64,000 nucleotides of DNA from UM-FILTER-40-17 sp032251335 (GTDB lineage Bacteria; Bacteroidota; Bacteroidia; Flavobacteriales; Flavobacteriaceae). Each line of letters starts with the position of its first letter. The stretch's first letter is position 1. The stretch covers positions 1 through 64,000 of the forward strand of contig JAVVDW010000013.1 in the NCBI GenBank assembly GCA_032251335.1, written 5' to 3'. This document shows positions 24,197 through 33,582 of the stretch, piece after piece. A program made the translations under genes and the position numbers. The notes below the pieces were generated by a model. It was not told the DNA's origin. It saw nothing but the letters and a program-made list of their open reading frames with translations, and did not search any database.

Positions 24197-24658
24197 ATGC
24201 AAACAGAAGCACTACAAAAATATTTAGAAGCATGGGAATTCGAACTGACTTTTGGCGAAGAAACCAATCAGTTTCTGAATGTCAATGTGCCTCCGCATCA
24301 GCTTCAAGAATTTATGCGCAAACTCAAAATTGATCACGAAACCTATTTTGATTACCTTTTCTGTCTGACTGCCGTAGATTGGGAAAGTACGATGGAAGTC
24401 GTATATCATCTCGAATCTACAAAACATCGCCACATCCTTGTGGTTCGAACAAAAACAGCCGACAGAGAAACACCCGTCTTAGATTCGGTATCAAATATTT
24501 GGGCAACCGCTGAGTTTCACGAACGAGAAGCTTTTGACTTTTTTGGCATCCATTTTAAAGACCACCCCAACCTAAAAAGACTTTTCCTCACAGAGGATTG
24601 GAAAGGATACCCACTTCGCAAAGATTATACGGACGAGGTGAATATGGTGATTAAATAA
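24197..24658 (+). CDS. nuoC: Complex I subunit NuoC (30-kDa type)
   Basis: A 153-residue hydrophilic subunit of the connecting Q-module. Signatures are Thr-Ala-Val-Asp-Trp, the segment Trp-Ala-Thr-Ala-Glu-Phe-His-Glu-Arg-Glu-Ala-Phe-Asp-Phe-Phe-Gly-Ile, and the C-terminal Gly-Tyr-Pro-Leu-Arg-Lys-Asp. It is separate from NuoD, unlike the fused NuoCD of E. coli. Confidence 0.94.
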   Translation: MQTEALQKYLEAWEFELTFGEETNQFLNVNVPPHQLQEFMRKLKIDHETYFDYLFCLTAVDWESTMEVVYHLESTKHRHILVVRTKTADRETPVLDSVSNIWATAEFHEREAFDFFGIHFKDHPNLKRLFLTEDWKGYPLRKDYTDEVNMVIK

Positions 24659-24664
24659 AGCGTC

Positions 24665-25786
24665 ATGGAAAAGACATTGTTATACGAAGAATTGAAATCT
24701 CAGGAGTACTTCATCAATATGGGGCCACAACATCCGGCCACTCATGGGGTTTTGCGGCTGTTGCTCACCGTGGACGGAGAAATCATCAAAAAAGTAGAAC
24801 CCGACTTGGGTTACATCCATCGCTCTATTGAAAAAATGTGTGAGCGTGACAGCTATCAGCAAATTGTGCACCTTACCGATCGGATGGATTACCTCTCTTC
24901 TCACATCAACAATGAAGCCGTTTGCCTTACTGTTGAAAACGCATTGCAACTCGACATCCCGGATAGGGTAAAAGTCATCCGAACCATCATAGGAGAGCTG
25001 ACACGTATTGCATCGCATTGCCTTTGGTGGGGTGTTATCGGAATGGACTTGGGTGCTTTGAGTACCTACTTTTACGGTTTTAGAGACCGCGAAATGATCA
25101 ACGATATTTTTGAAGAAACTTGTGGTGCACGTTTGACTATGAACTACAACATACCGGGCGGGCTCATGTTTGACATCCACCCAAATTTTGTGAAGCGAAC
25201 CAAAGAATTTATCGCGCATTTCAGAAACAAATTACCCGAATATGATCGCCTGCTCACCGGAAATATTATTTTTCAAAACCGCATGAAAGGTGTGGGAATA
25301 CTGAGCAGGGAAGATGCTATTTCTTTTGGCGCATCGGGTCCGGTGGGTCGAGGTTCAGGCTATTCCTGCGATGTTCGCAAACACCATCCATACAGCGCCT
25401 ATGACAAAATTTCATTTAAAGAAGCCCTGCAAACCGAAGGTGATTCTTTTGCGCGCTACAGGGTTCGGATTGATGAAATGTGGGAATCTATGAATATCAT
25501 CGAACAGTTGATAGACAACATTCCGGAAGGCGATTACAAAGTGGCAACTAATGCCGTTATTAAATTGCCTAAAGGAGAATTTTATCAGAAGGTAGAAACA
25601 GCTCGGGGCGAGTTGGGTGTTTACATCATCAGCACCGGAACCAAAAATCCATATCGGATGAAGTTTCGCTCTCCCGGATTTTCAAACCTTTCGCTATTAA
25701 ATCACATTGCCGTTGGCGGAAAAATTGGCGATTTGGTGGCAAGCATGGCCACCTTAGACCTTGTTATTCCGGATATAGACCGATAA
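24665..25786 (+). CDS. nuoD: Complex I subunit NuoD (49-kDa type)
   Basis: A 373-residue subunit lining the quinone cavity. It shows GPQHPATHGVLR with the conserved His pair near the quinone headgroup, DLGYIHRSIEKMCE, SHCLWWGVIGMDLGA, and the C-terminal Ile-Pro-Asp-Ile-Asp-Arg. In complete operons nuoE, nuoF and nuoG come next; here nuoH starts after 10 bp. Confidence 0.96.
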   Translation: MEKTLLYEELKSQEYFINMGPQHPATHGVLRLLLTVDGEIIKKVEPDLGYIHRSIEKMCERDSYQQIVHLTDRMDYLSSHINNEAVCLTVENALQLDIPDRVKVIRTIIGELTRIASHCLWWGVIGMDLGALSTYFYGFRDREMINDIFEETCGARLTMNYNIPGGLMFDIHPNFVKRTKEFIAHFRNKLPEYDRLLTGNIIFQNRMKGVGILSREDAISFGASGPVGRGSGYSCDVRKHHPYSAYDKISFKEALQTEGDSFARYRVRIDEMWESMNIIEQLIDNIPEGDYKVATNAVIKLPKGEFYQKVETARGELGVYIISTGTKNPYRMKFRSPGFSNLSLLNHIAVGGKIGDLVASMATLDLVIPDIDR

Positions 25787-25796
25787 AACAATTATT

Positions 25797-26861
25797 ATGT
25801 TTCTAAAATTTAGCATTACGAAAACCATACACGACTGGCTTTTTGAACTGATGCCGGCAGGCGTAGCCGGCGTAGTAGAAATGATTCTCATTGCCGTAGT
25901 TTACCTTTTGATTTTTGCTGTGGCAGGTCTGTACTTAGTGCTTTTGGAGAGACGCGTCGCAGCCTGGTTTCAATTGCGTTTAGGCCCCAATCGGGTAGGC
26001 TATCAGGGTTTGTTACAAACCATGGCCGACGCCCTAAAACTGGTTTCAAAAGAACTGACAGGGACGGAAAAAGCGGATAAGTTTCTGTACAATTTGGCAC
26101 CTTATTTTGTGATTGTCACTTCTTTGATGGCACTCTCAGTGTTTCCTTTTTCTGAGGAATTTCAGGCTTTTGACATCAACATCGGTATCTTCTTCTTGAC
26201 GGCGATTTCATCTATTGGTGTCATCGGGATCTTGCTTGGTGGCTGGAGCAGTAACAATAAGTTTGCACTGATTGGTGCCATGCGCAGCGGTGTGCAAACC
26301 ATCAGCTACGAACTCTCCGTAGGATTATCACTACTCACCATGGTGCTGCTTACCGAGAGCTTGCAACTTTCAGAAATTGTAGCTGTGCAAAAAAATGGCT
26401 GGCTGATTGTACAAGGACACATTCCGGCTGTCATTGCTTTTGTGATTTTTATGATTGCCGGCACGGCTGAAACCAATCGGGCTCCTTTTGACTTGGTAGA
26501 AGCAGAATCTGAATTGGGTGCTGGGTTTCACACAGAATATTCGGGTATGAAGTTCGCTTACTTTTTTCTGGCAGAGTTTATCAATATGTTTATCATCGCA
26601 GCCATTGGCACCACGGTGTTTTTTGGCGCATGGCTCTCTCCTTTCGGCATCACAGAGAGTATTCCGTGGCTGGGGGTTTTCTGGTTTTTAGGCAAAACAC
26701 TTTTGCTCGTTTTTTTGATGATGTGGTTTCGCTGGACTTTTCCAAGGTTGCGGGTAGATCAACTGCTGCGTTTGGAATGGAAATATTTGCTTCCCATCAA
26801 CCTGTTTAATTTGGTCTTTATGGCCGGCTTGATTTGGTTGGGATTAACAATTAAATTTTGA
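25797..26861 (+). CDS. nuoH: Complex I subunit NuoH
   Basis: A 354-residue membrane subunit (about eight helices) joining the Q-module to the proton-pumping arm. Typical motifs are LLERRVAAWFQLRLGPNRVG, Gln-Thr-Met-Ala-Asp-Ala-Leu-Lys-Leu, the charged loop segment ETNRAPFDLVEAESELGAGF with the following His-Thr-Glu-Tyr-Ser-Gly, and Trp-Phe-Arg-Trp-Thr-Phe-Pro-Arg-Leu-Arg. Confidence 0.96.
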   Translation: MFLKFSITKTIHDWLFELMPAGVAGVVEMILIAVVYLLIFAVAGLYLVLLERRVAAWFQLRLGPNRVGYQGLLQTMADALKLVSKELTGTEKADKFLYNLAPYFVIVTSLMALSVFPFSEEFQAFDINIGIFFLTAISSIGVIGILLGGWSSNNKFALIGAMRSGVQTISYELSVGLSLLTMVLLTESLQLSEIVAVQKNGWLIVQGHIPAVIAFVIFMIAGTAETNRAPFDLVEAESELGAGFHTEYSGMKFAYFFLAEFINMFIIAAIGTTVFFGAWLSPFGITESIPWLGVFWFLGKTLLLVFLMMWFRWTFPRLRVDQLLRLEWKYLLPINLFNLVFMAGLIWLGLTIKF

Positions 26862-26867
26862 TGCGTC

Positions 26868-27344
26868 ATGAGTTATGTTTCAGAAATTTTTAAAGGTTTA
26901 AACACGCTGCTAACCGGTATGAAAGTAACGGGTAATTATTTTTTGCATGCCCGCAAAGGTGCCATCACACAACAATATCCGGACAATAGGGATACATTGA
27001 AAATGTTTGAGCGTTTTCGTGGGGAAGTAGTCATGCCACATGATGAAAACAACGAACACCAATGTACCGGTTGTCAAAAATGCGAACTGGCTTGCCCCAA
27101 CGGAAGTATAGAAATCATCTGGGACAGAGGCATAGACGAAGCCACCGGAAAAAAGAAAAAGAAAATAGACCAACACATCTATCATTTGGGTATGTGTACC
27201 ATGTGTGGTCTCTGCATTGAAGCCTGCCCTACAGATGCCATAGTGTGGGCACCTAATTTTGAAAATTCGGTTTTTGACCGCACACAACTCACCAAAGTAC
27301 TCAACCAACCCGGCTCCAAAGTGAAAGCGGGTATAGAAGATTAA
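26868..27344 (+). CDS. nuoI: Complex I subunit NuoI (clusters N6a/N6b)
   Basis: A 158-residue two-cluster subunit: Cys66-x2-Cys69-x2-Cys72-x3-Cys76-Pro and Cys110-x2-Cys113-x2-Cys116-x3-Cys120-Pro, separated by a Lys-rich loop (95-99). With no NuoG/F/E present, NuoI would be the outermost iron-sulphur subunit and the natural docking site for ferredoxin, as its homologue NdhI is in cyanobacterial NDH-1. The Lys-rich loop could help bind an acidic ferredoxin; that part is inference. Confidence 0.95.
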   Translation: MSYVSEIFKGLNTLLTGMKVTGNYFLHARKGAITQQYPDNRDTLKMFERFRGEVVMPHDENNEHQCTGCQKCELACPNGSIEIIWDRGIDEATGKKKKKIDQHIYHLGMCTMCGLCIEACPTDAIVWAPNFENSVFDRTQLTKVLNQPGSKVKAGIED

Positions 27345-27346
27345 TT

Positions 27347-27871
27347 ATGGAACGAATCTTATTTTATTTGTTGTCAATAATCATATTGGTTTTTGCCATT
27401 TCGGCTGTCAGTAGCAGAAAGATGTTGCGATCAGTCATTTATTTACTCTTTGTACTCTGTGCCATTGCCGGACTTTATTTTATGGTAGATTACAACTTCT
27501 TGGCCGCCGTTCAACTGACCGTTTACGCAGGAGGCATTGTGGTTTTAATGATTTTTTCGGTGATGCTCGTCCATCATATAGACATGGAAATGGAAGTTGC
27601 GCGCAAAACCAAGCAAGCACTCACGGCTGCACTTTGCTTGTCGGGCGTAGTTGTTTTTCTGTTCACGATTTATCAACATCCGTTTGCCTCAGTCCCTACA
27701 CAAAACACCATCACTGTGGCCGAGGTAGGCACTTTGCTACTGGACTACCAAGCCGGTGGTTTTATACTTCCTTTTGAAGTCATCAGTGTGCTGCTTTTGG
27801 CCGTGATGATTGGAGGAATCGTCATTGCAAAAGCTGGAAAGAAACCTCAAGAAAAAACACCTAAATCATGA
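27347..27871 (+). CDS. nuoJ: Complex I subunit NuoJ
   Basis: A 174-residue subunit with five predicted helices, ND6 type. The third helix contains the conserved Val-Tyr-Ala-Gly-Gly-Ile-Val-Val-Leu stretch with the pi-bulge, and Phe-Glu-Val lies near the fifth helix. It overlaps nuoK by 4 nt (ATGA). Confidence 0.93.
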   Translation: MERILFYLLSIIILVFAISAVSSRKMLRSVIYLLFVLCAIAGLYFMVDYNFLAAVQLTVYAGGIVVLMIFSVMLVHHIDMEMEVARKTKQALTAALCLSGVVVFLFTIYQHPFASVPTQNTITVAEVGTLLLDYQAGGFILPFEVISVLLLAVMIGGIVIAKAGKKPQEKTPKS

Positions 27872-28185
27872 TTACCGATATAAGTTTATACGAAGTACTG
27901 ACCATCACTACCCTGCTATTTTTTATTGGTGTGTACGGTTTTATAACAAGAAAAAATCTCATTTCCATGCTGATATCTGTCGAATTGATTTTAAACGCAT
28001 CGGTTTTGAATTTTGTTTTCTTTAACCAATACCTGTATCCGGAAATGTTACAGGGTGCTATTTTTTCGATTTTTATCATTGCGGTGGCCGCCGCAGAAAC
28101 AGCCTTGGCCGTTGCCATCATCATAAACTTGTACAGAAAAATCAGTTCTGTGGAAGTCGCCGATGTGGAAAATATGAAATATTAA
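27868..28185 (+). CDS. nuoK: Complex I subunit NuoK
   Basis: A 105-residue, three-helix ND4L-type subunit. The membrane glutamates of the proton path are in Leu-Ile-Ser-Val-Glu-Leu-Ile-Leu-Asn and Ala-Ala-Ala-Glu-Thr-Ala. It starts inside the nuoJ stop codon. Confidence 0.94.
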   Translation: MITDISLYEVLTITTLLFFIGVYGFITRKNLISMLISVELILNASVLNFVFFNQYLYPEMLQGAIFSIFIIAVAAAETALAVAIIINLYRKISSVEVADVENMKY

Positions 28186-28230
28186 AAAAACTGAAACAGG
28201 AATAGACTCGTATCTACAAAAACAAAAAAA

Positions 28231-30150
28231 ATGGATATTTCCCATGCTCTTTTAATCCCGATGATACCGCTGCTCATCTTTTTGGTACTCGGCGTCTTTT
28301 ACAACAAAATCAAACCGGCCGTCTCAGGATATGTTGGTGTTATGGGTATGTTGGTGTCGTTTGGCTTATCTATTTATACGGCTTACCAATACTTTCTTGT
28401 GAATGGTCAGATTGACGGCGTTTACCAAAGCATCAGCCAAAAAACTGTTTGGATGCGTTTTACCGATACCTTACACATCGATATGGGCGTATTGATAGAT
28501 CCCATCTCGGTGATGATGCTGGTTGTGGTTTCTACCATCTCCCTGATGGTTCAAATCTACAGTCGCGGTTATATGAAGGGCGATTCGGGCTACACTAAAT
28601 TTTTTGCATACCTATCTCTTTTCACCTTTTCGATGTTTGGTTTGGTATTGGCTACCAATCTATTTCAAATCTACATTTTTTGGGAATTGGTAGGTGTTTC
28701 CTCTTTTCTCTTGATCGGTTATTATTACACCAAACCTTCGGCGGTGGCTGCTGCCAAAAAAGCCTTTATTGTTACCCGTTTTGCCGATTTCGGATTCCTG
28801 ATTGGCATTCTCATTATCGGATACTACACCGGCACTTACGATTTTGAAACACTCAACCAACCCGATGGTGCTGCCATACTGAGCTGGACTTCAGGCTCTT
28901 TTATGGGTTTGTCGATACTCACTTGGGCGTTGATACTCATATTTATAGGTGGTGCGGGCAAGTCTGCCATGTTTCCACTGCATATTTGGCTGCCCGATGC
29001 CATGGAAGGTCCCACACCGGTATCTGCTTTGATACATGCCGCTACCATGGTGGTTGCGGGTGTGTTTTTGGTGGCCCGCCTATTTCCGATGTACTACTTT
29101 GTAGAAGATGGTTTTGCTTTACAGGTGGTGGCTTATGTGGGTGCATTTTCGGCGCTTTTTGCCGCCGTGATTGCCGTCACACAAACCGACATCAAACGGG
29201 TGTTGGCGTTTTCTACCATGTCGCAATTGGGCTACATGATGTTGGCATTGGGCGTTTCCGGCTATGAGGGACATGAGGGTGTCGGTTATACGGCTTCCAT
29301 GTTTCATTTGTTTACACATGCCATGTTTAAAGCGCTGCTATTTTTAGGCGCGGGCTCGGTCATACATGCTGTTCACAGCAATTATTTAAAGGATATGGGG
29401 GGCTTGCGCAAGTTTATGCCCCTCACCAACATTACCTTTTTAGTAGCCGCCTTAGCCATATCCGGTGTGCCGCCTTTGGCCGGATTTTGGAGCAAAGATG
29501 AAATTTTAGTGGCTGCCTTCGAACAAAACAAACTCATCTATTTGGTTGGCGTGTTGGTAGCCGGATTGACTGCTTTCTATATTTTTCGCATCTATTTTGG
29601 CATTTTCTGGGGAAAAGAAACCCAATACAAACACCCACCACAAGAGTCGCCAGCATCTATGACGCTGCCATTGGTTATTTTGGCATTTTTGAGTATCGTG
29701 GTTGGGTTTATTCCTTTTAGTGAATTTATCTCCGCAGATAAGGCCGGGTTTGAAGGCCACCTCAACTATCCTTTGGCTGCCATAGCAACAGCTGTCGGAC
29801 TCGTAGGCATCGGGCTTGCGTATTTCTTCTACAAGAAAGAAAACGACCTGTCGGATCGGTTCGTGCATGCCTTCGGCCAATTCTACACATGGACATTTCA
29901 CAAGTTTTATTTTGATGAGTTATACTTATTTATCACCAAAAAAATTCTGTTTAAAAACGTTTCCTATCCTATTGCTTATTTTGACAAAAAATATGTCGAT
30001 GGCACCATGGAAGGCGTCGGTAACAAAACGGTGTGGTTTTCTGAAAAAATCAAAAAAATACAGTCCGGCAGGCTACAAGATTACGCTTTTGCCTTTGTTT
30101 CCGGAGTCGTTGTGTTGGCTCTTATATTCGTTTACTTTTTGAAAAACTAA
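28231..30150 (+). CDS. nuoL: Complex I subunit NuoL
   Basis: A 639-residue antiporter-like subunit with the ND5 N-terminal and proton-translocation domains: Tyr-Phe/Phe-Ala-Tyr-Leu ... Trp-Glu-Leu-Val-Gly (the conserved Glu), Lys-Ser-Ala-x-Phe-Pro-Leu-His-Ile-Trp-Leu-Pro-Asp-Ala-Met-Glu-Gly-Pro-Thr-Pro, SALIHAATMV, and a long C-terminal part for the lateral helix. A 45-bp gap precedes it, longer than most gaps in this run. Confidence 0.96.
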   Translation: MDISHALLIPMIPLLIFLVLGVFYNKIKPAVSGYVGVMGMLVSFGLSIYTAYQYFLVNGQIDGVYQSISQKTVWMRFTDTLHIDMGVLIDPISVMMLVVVSTISLMVQIYSRGYMKGDSGYTKFFAYLSLFTFSMFGLVLATNLFQIYIFWELVGVSSFLLIGYYYTKPSAVAAAKKAFIVTRFADFGFLIGILIIGYYTGTYDFETLNQPDGAAILSWTSGSFMGLSILTWALILIFIGGAGKSAMFPLHIWLPDAMEGPTPVSALIHAATMVVAGVFLVARLFPMYYFVEDGFALQVVAYVGAFSALFAAVIAVTQTDIKRVLAFSTMSQLGYMMLALGVSGYEGHEGVGYTASMFHLFTHAMFKALLFLGAGSVIHAVHSNYLKDMGGLRKFMPLTNITFLVAALAISGVPPLAGFWSKDEILVAAFEQNKLIYLVGVLVAGLTAFYIFRIYFGIFWGKETQYKHPPQESPASMTLPLVILAFLSIVVGFIPFSEFISADKAGFEGHLNYPLAAIATAVGLVGIGLAYFFYKKENDLSDRFVHAFGQFYTWTFHKFYFDELYLFITKKILFKNVSYPIAYFDKKYVDGTMEGVGNKTVWFSEKIKKIQSGRLQDYAFAFVSGVVVLALIFVYFLKN

Positions 30151-30154
30151 CGCT

Positions 30155-31642
30155 ATGGATATTTTAACACTATTTGTCGCCTTGCCCGCACTGACTATCT
30201 TGGCACTTATTTTTGCTAAAGATTTGCGTCAATCACGCACAATCGCCATGGTGGGCAGTTTGATTCAGCTCGGCATGGCCTTAAATCTGTTGTTTGCCTA
30301 CTTCAGAGAAAGGGCTATAAACAAAGAGGTATTTGTGTTTGTCAAAGATGTAGTCTGGTTTGAATCTTTCAATATTCACTACAGCATTGGTGTTGATGCC
30401 ATTTCAGTTGTGTTGATTTTACTCACGTCCATCGTTGTATTGGCCGGGGTTTTTATTTCGTGGAAAATGCCAGAATTGCCTAAGGAATTTTTTATTTCTC
30501 TGGTTGTGTTATCAGCAGGCGTTTACGGCTTTTTTATCTCTACAGATCTGTTCACCATGTTTGTCTTTTACGAATTGGCCGTGATTCCGATGTATCTTCT
30601 AATAGGCATTTGGGGTTCCGGTCCCCGAGAATATGCTGCCATGAAATTAACCCTGATGTTGATGGGAGCCTCTGCGGTATTGCTCGTCGGTATTTTGGGC
30701 ATCTATTTTAATTCAAACGCCGATGGGGGTGCGCTTACTTTTAATTTGCTTCAAATAGCGGAAGTAAACATTCCTTTCGAAGCACAGAAACTGTTTTTCC
30801 CGCTTACATTTATAGGTTTTGCCGTCATTGGTGCCTTGTTTCCTTTTCACACTTGGTCTCCGGACGGGCATGCGTCTGCGCCCACAGCCGTTTCTATGTT
30901 GCACGCAGGTGTGTTGATGAAATTGGGTGGCTACGGGGTATTTCGCGTAGCTTTGTTTTTGTTGCCGGAGGGTGCTTTGCACTGGTCTTGGTTTTTCATT
31001 ATTCTATCTGCAATCGGGGTGATTTACGGCGCTTTTGCCGCAATCAAACAAACCGATTTGAAATACATTAATGCCTATTCTTCCGTGAGCCACTTGGGCA
31101 TGGTCCTTTTTGCCCTGTTGATGTTAAACAAAACCGCTTGGAATGGTGCCATCCTGCAATCGCTATCGCACGGATTCATGACAGCACTTTTCTTTGCACT
31201 GATAGGAATGATTTACGGACGCACACATACCCGTGATGTGACCAAACTGGGCGGTTTGCTCAAAGTAATTCCTTTTATCTCTGTCATCTATGTCATAGCC
31301 GGTTTGGCCTCTTTGGGTTTACCCGGATTCAGTGGATTTGTTGCAGAAATGAACATTTTTGTGGGTGCCTTTCAGCACGACAATCTGTTTTACAGAATTG
31401 CTACCATCGTCTCCGTTTCAGCCATCGTGGTAACAGCCGTTTACATATTGCGCGTCGTTGGGATGATGCTGATGGGACCTGTAAAAAACGATGCGTATTT
31501 GCAGCTCGAAAAAGCCACTTGGTTTGAACGAACAGGCATTTTGCTGTTGCTAATCCCTATCGTCATTATCGGTGTGGCACCTTTGTGGCTGAGTAATGCC
31601 ATACTGGACAGTTTAACGCCTTTTTTGGCACATTTGACCTAA
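30155..31642 (+). CDS. nuoM: Complex I subunit NuoM
   Basis: A 495-residue ND4-type antiporter-like subunit. Conserved sites include Phe-Tyr-Glu-Leu-Ala-Val-Ile-Pro-Met-Tyr, Phe-Pro-Phe-His-Thr-Trp-Ser-Pro-Asp-Gly-His, the MLHAGVLMKLGGYG helix with the pumping lysine, and SSVSHLGMVLF. It follows nuoL by 4 bp. Confidence 0.96.
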   Translation: MDILTLFVALPALTILALIFAKDLRQSRTIAMVGSLIQLGMALNLLFAYFRERAINKEVFVFVKDVVWFESFNIHYSIGVDAISVVLILLTSIVVLAGVFISWKMPELPKEFFISLVVLSAGVYGFFISTDLFTMFVFYELAVIPMYLLIGIWGSGPREYAAMKLTLMLMGASAVLLVGILGIYFNSNADGGALTFNLLQIAEVNIPFEAQKLFFPLTFIGFAVIGALFPFHTWSPDGHASAPTAVSMLHAGVLMKLGGYGVFRVALFLLPEGALHWSWFFIILSAIGVIYGAFAAIKQTDLKYINAYSSVSHLGMVLFALLMLNKTAWNGAILQSLSHGFMTALFFALIGMIYGRTHTRDVTKLGGLLKVIPFISVIYVIAGLASLGLPGFSGFVAEMNIFVGAFQHDNLFYRIATIVSVSAIVVTAVYILRVVGMMLMGPVKNDAYLQLEKATWFERTGILLLLIPIVIIGVAPLWLSNAILDSLTPFLAHLT

Positions 31643-31699
31643 AGTCAATTTAATTTTTTTAAAGAATCGCATGTTTCAACTTAGCAAAAATACAATCGC

Positions 31700-33127
31700 A
31701 TGAATACGGTCAACTTTTTACTGATGCGCCAAGAAATATTACTGACATCTATTGTCCTTTTATTGATAGTTGCCGAAATCTTTGTTCCTGCCAGCCGCAA
31801 AAAATCGATAATACATTTGGCCTTGTTCTTCTTTGCTGTGCACACATTGGTCGGATTTTTACCAATGGCAGAAGGCACCCAATTTGGCGGGATGTTTCGC
31901 AACACAAGCTTAATACATCTTTTCAAAAACATATTGAATATTGGCGTTCTGATTTTACTGTTTCAATCCGCAGATTGGCTTCAGAATAAAATATTTAGCC
32001 AAGACAGAGGTACCGAATTTTTTGTATTGCTTTTCACCTCCTTGCTCGGGATGTATTTTATGATTTCAGCCGGTGATTTTTTGATGTTCTACCTCGGATT
32101 GGAGCTGTCAACACTTCCCATTGCAGCTTTAGCAGCCTACGAAACCCACAAACTTATTTCGAGTGAAGCTGCTGTTAAGTTTATTTTATCCGCGGCTTTG
32201 GCTTCGGGTGTTGCCCTCTTTGGCATCTCACTTTTATATGCCGTTTCGGGGAGCATTTATTTTGATGTCGTAGCTGTCAACATCGAACAAAACCCACTGA
32301 CCGCTTTGGCTTTGGTGCTGTTTTTATCCGGTTTGGGATTTAAAATTTCTCTCGTTCCTTTTCATTTTTGGACTGCAGATGTTTACGAAGGTGCACCCAT
32401 CTGTGTGGCTTCTTATTTATCTGTCATCTCAAAAGGTGCCGCAGCTTTTATACTGATGATTATTTTGTTTACGGTACTTAAACCGCTAATTGATATTTGG
32501 GAAAACATCATGTATGTATTAGCCGTAGCGACGATGACACTAGGTAATTTATTCGCTTTGCGGCAACAAAACATGAAGCGATTTTTGGCATTTTCGTCTA
32601 TCGCACAAGCAGGTTTTATATTGTTGGGACTCATCACAGGAACGCAATTGGGTGCCGCAACCTTGGTCTATTTTGTTGCCATTTATATTTTTTCAAACTT
32701 GGCAGCCTTTGGCGTGGTGCAAGCCATCTCGCAAAAGACGGGCAAAGAAAATATGTCTGATTATGAAGGCTTATACCGGACCAACCCTAATTTGAGTTTG
32801 GTGATGATGTTGGCATTGTTTTCGCTGGCAGGCATCCCCCCGGTAGCCGGTTTTTTTGGTAAGTTTTTTCTCTTTACAGCTGCCGCAAGCGAGGGTTATT
32901 ATCTGTTGGTCTTTATCGCAGTGGCAAACGTGACTGTTTCGCTTTATTATTATCTCCTGGTTATCAGGGCCATGTTTTTGAGAACCCATCCCGATGCCAT
33001 ACCGTACTTCAAAAATTCGCTTTACATGAAAATAGGACTTATAGCCACCGTGTTGGGTATTTTATCGCTTGGTTTATACAGTCCACTTTATGAATATATA
33101 CACGAATTGAGCAGCAAGCTTTTGTAG
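31700..33127 (+). CDS. nuoN: Complex I subunit NuoN
   Basis: A 475-residue ND2-type antiporter-like subunit with the Met-Ile-Ser-Ala-Gly-Asp-Phe-Leu-Met-Phe-Tyr-Leu-Gly-Leu-Glu segment (conserved Glu), VPFHFWTADVYEGAP, ISKGAAAF and SSIAQAGFILLG. A 57-bp gap separates it from nuoM. Two nearby Met codons (1 and 9) could serve as start; the first is used here. Confidence 0.95.
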   Translation: MNTVNFLLMRQEILLTSIVLLLIVAEIFVPASRKKSIIHLALFFFAVHTLVGFLPMAEGTQFGGMFRNTSLIHLFKNILNIGVLILLFQSADWLQNKIFSQDRGTEFFVLLFTSLLGMYFMISAGDFLMFYLGLELSTLPIAALAAYETHKLISSEAAVKFILSAALASGVALFGISLLYAVSGSIYFDVVAVNIEQNPLTALALVLFLSGLGFKISLVPFHFWTADVYEGAPICVASYLSVISKGAAAFILMIILFTVLKPLIDIWENIMYVLAVATMTLGNLFALRQQNMKRFLAFSSIAQAGFILLGLITGTQLGAATLVYFVAIYIFSNLAAFGVVQAISQKTGKENMSDYEGLYRTNPNLSLVMMLALFSLAGIPPVAGFFGKFFLFTAAASEGYYLLVFIAVANVTVSLYYYLLVIRAMFLRTHPDAIPYFKNSLYMKIGLIATVLGILSLGLYSPLYEYIHELSSKLL

Positions 33128-33168
33128 TTAACGGTAATTTGATATTTTGAATTTAGAATTTAAGAATT

Positions 33169-33492
33169 ATGACACTAGAAGGTAAACATTCATTTGGAAG
33201 CATCGGGGAAACCCGTGTGACCTTTGTGGAGAAAAACGTGGATGAAACACGGAAAGATTTTCTCGAAAAACTTTTAACACACAACGGTTTTGAAGTGATC
33301 ATAGATCAGGTCGTTAAAAAAACAGAAGAAGATCCGCAACTATACACTGTGGCCGTAACCGATATGGTGTTCAATCCGACTATTTGGATATATGGACGCA
33401 AACTTAAAACCTTTGACGGACACAAAGTAACGCCTGCATATTGGGAACAAAAAGACACCCATACAAATCCACAATACTGGAAAAATTCATAA
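33169..33492 (+). CDS. Small protein of unknown function at the end of the nuo run
   Basis: A 107-residue soluble protein, 41 bp after nuoN and on the same strand. The N-terminal half is charged (Glu-Lys-Asn-Val-Asp-Glu-Thr-Arg-Lys). The second half has Val-Thr-Asp-Met-Val-Phe-Asn-Pro-Thr-Ile-Trp-Ile-Tyr-Gly-Arg-Lys-Leu and several Trp and His residues. There is no signal peptide, membrane helix or cysteine. I recall similar small flavobacterial proteins but cannot name a family. Position alone suggests a link to complex I assembly or electron input. Confidence 0.75.
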   Translation: MTLEGKHSFGSIGETRVTFVEKNVDETRKDFLEKLLTHNGFEVIIDQVVKKTEEDPQLYTVAVTDMVFNPTIWIYGRKLKTFDGHKVTPAYWEQKDTHTNPQYWKNS

Positions 33493-33535
33493 CCTGCAGT
33501 TAGTCCTCCAATTTCACATCTGACGATTTTCGCAG

Positions 33536-33554
33536 CTTGTTAAAATTTAACAAG
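33536..33554. promoter_or_regulatory. Near-perfect inverted repeat after the nuo run
   Basis: CTTGTTAAA (33536-33544) and TTTAACAAG (33546-33554) flank a single A. There is no T-run after it on either strand, so a terminator is less likely. It ends 28 bp before the -7 box of the next gene and could be an operator. Confidence 0.5.
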
Positions 33555-33582
33555 TTAAAAACTATTGTGTAAAAGGTTTTTA

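Noticed and set aside
24665..26861. Missing nuoE-nuoF-nuoG as an effect of the window edge
   Set aside because: Their normal place is between nuoD and nuoH, which are here only 10 bp apart and both complete. They may exist elsewhere in the genome, but not in this operon.
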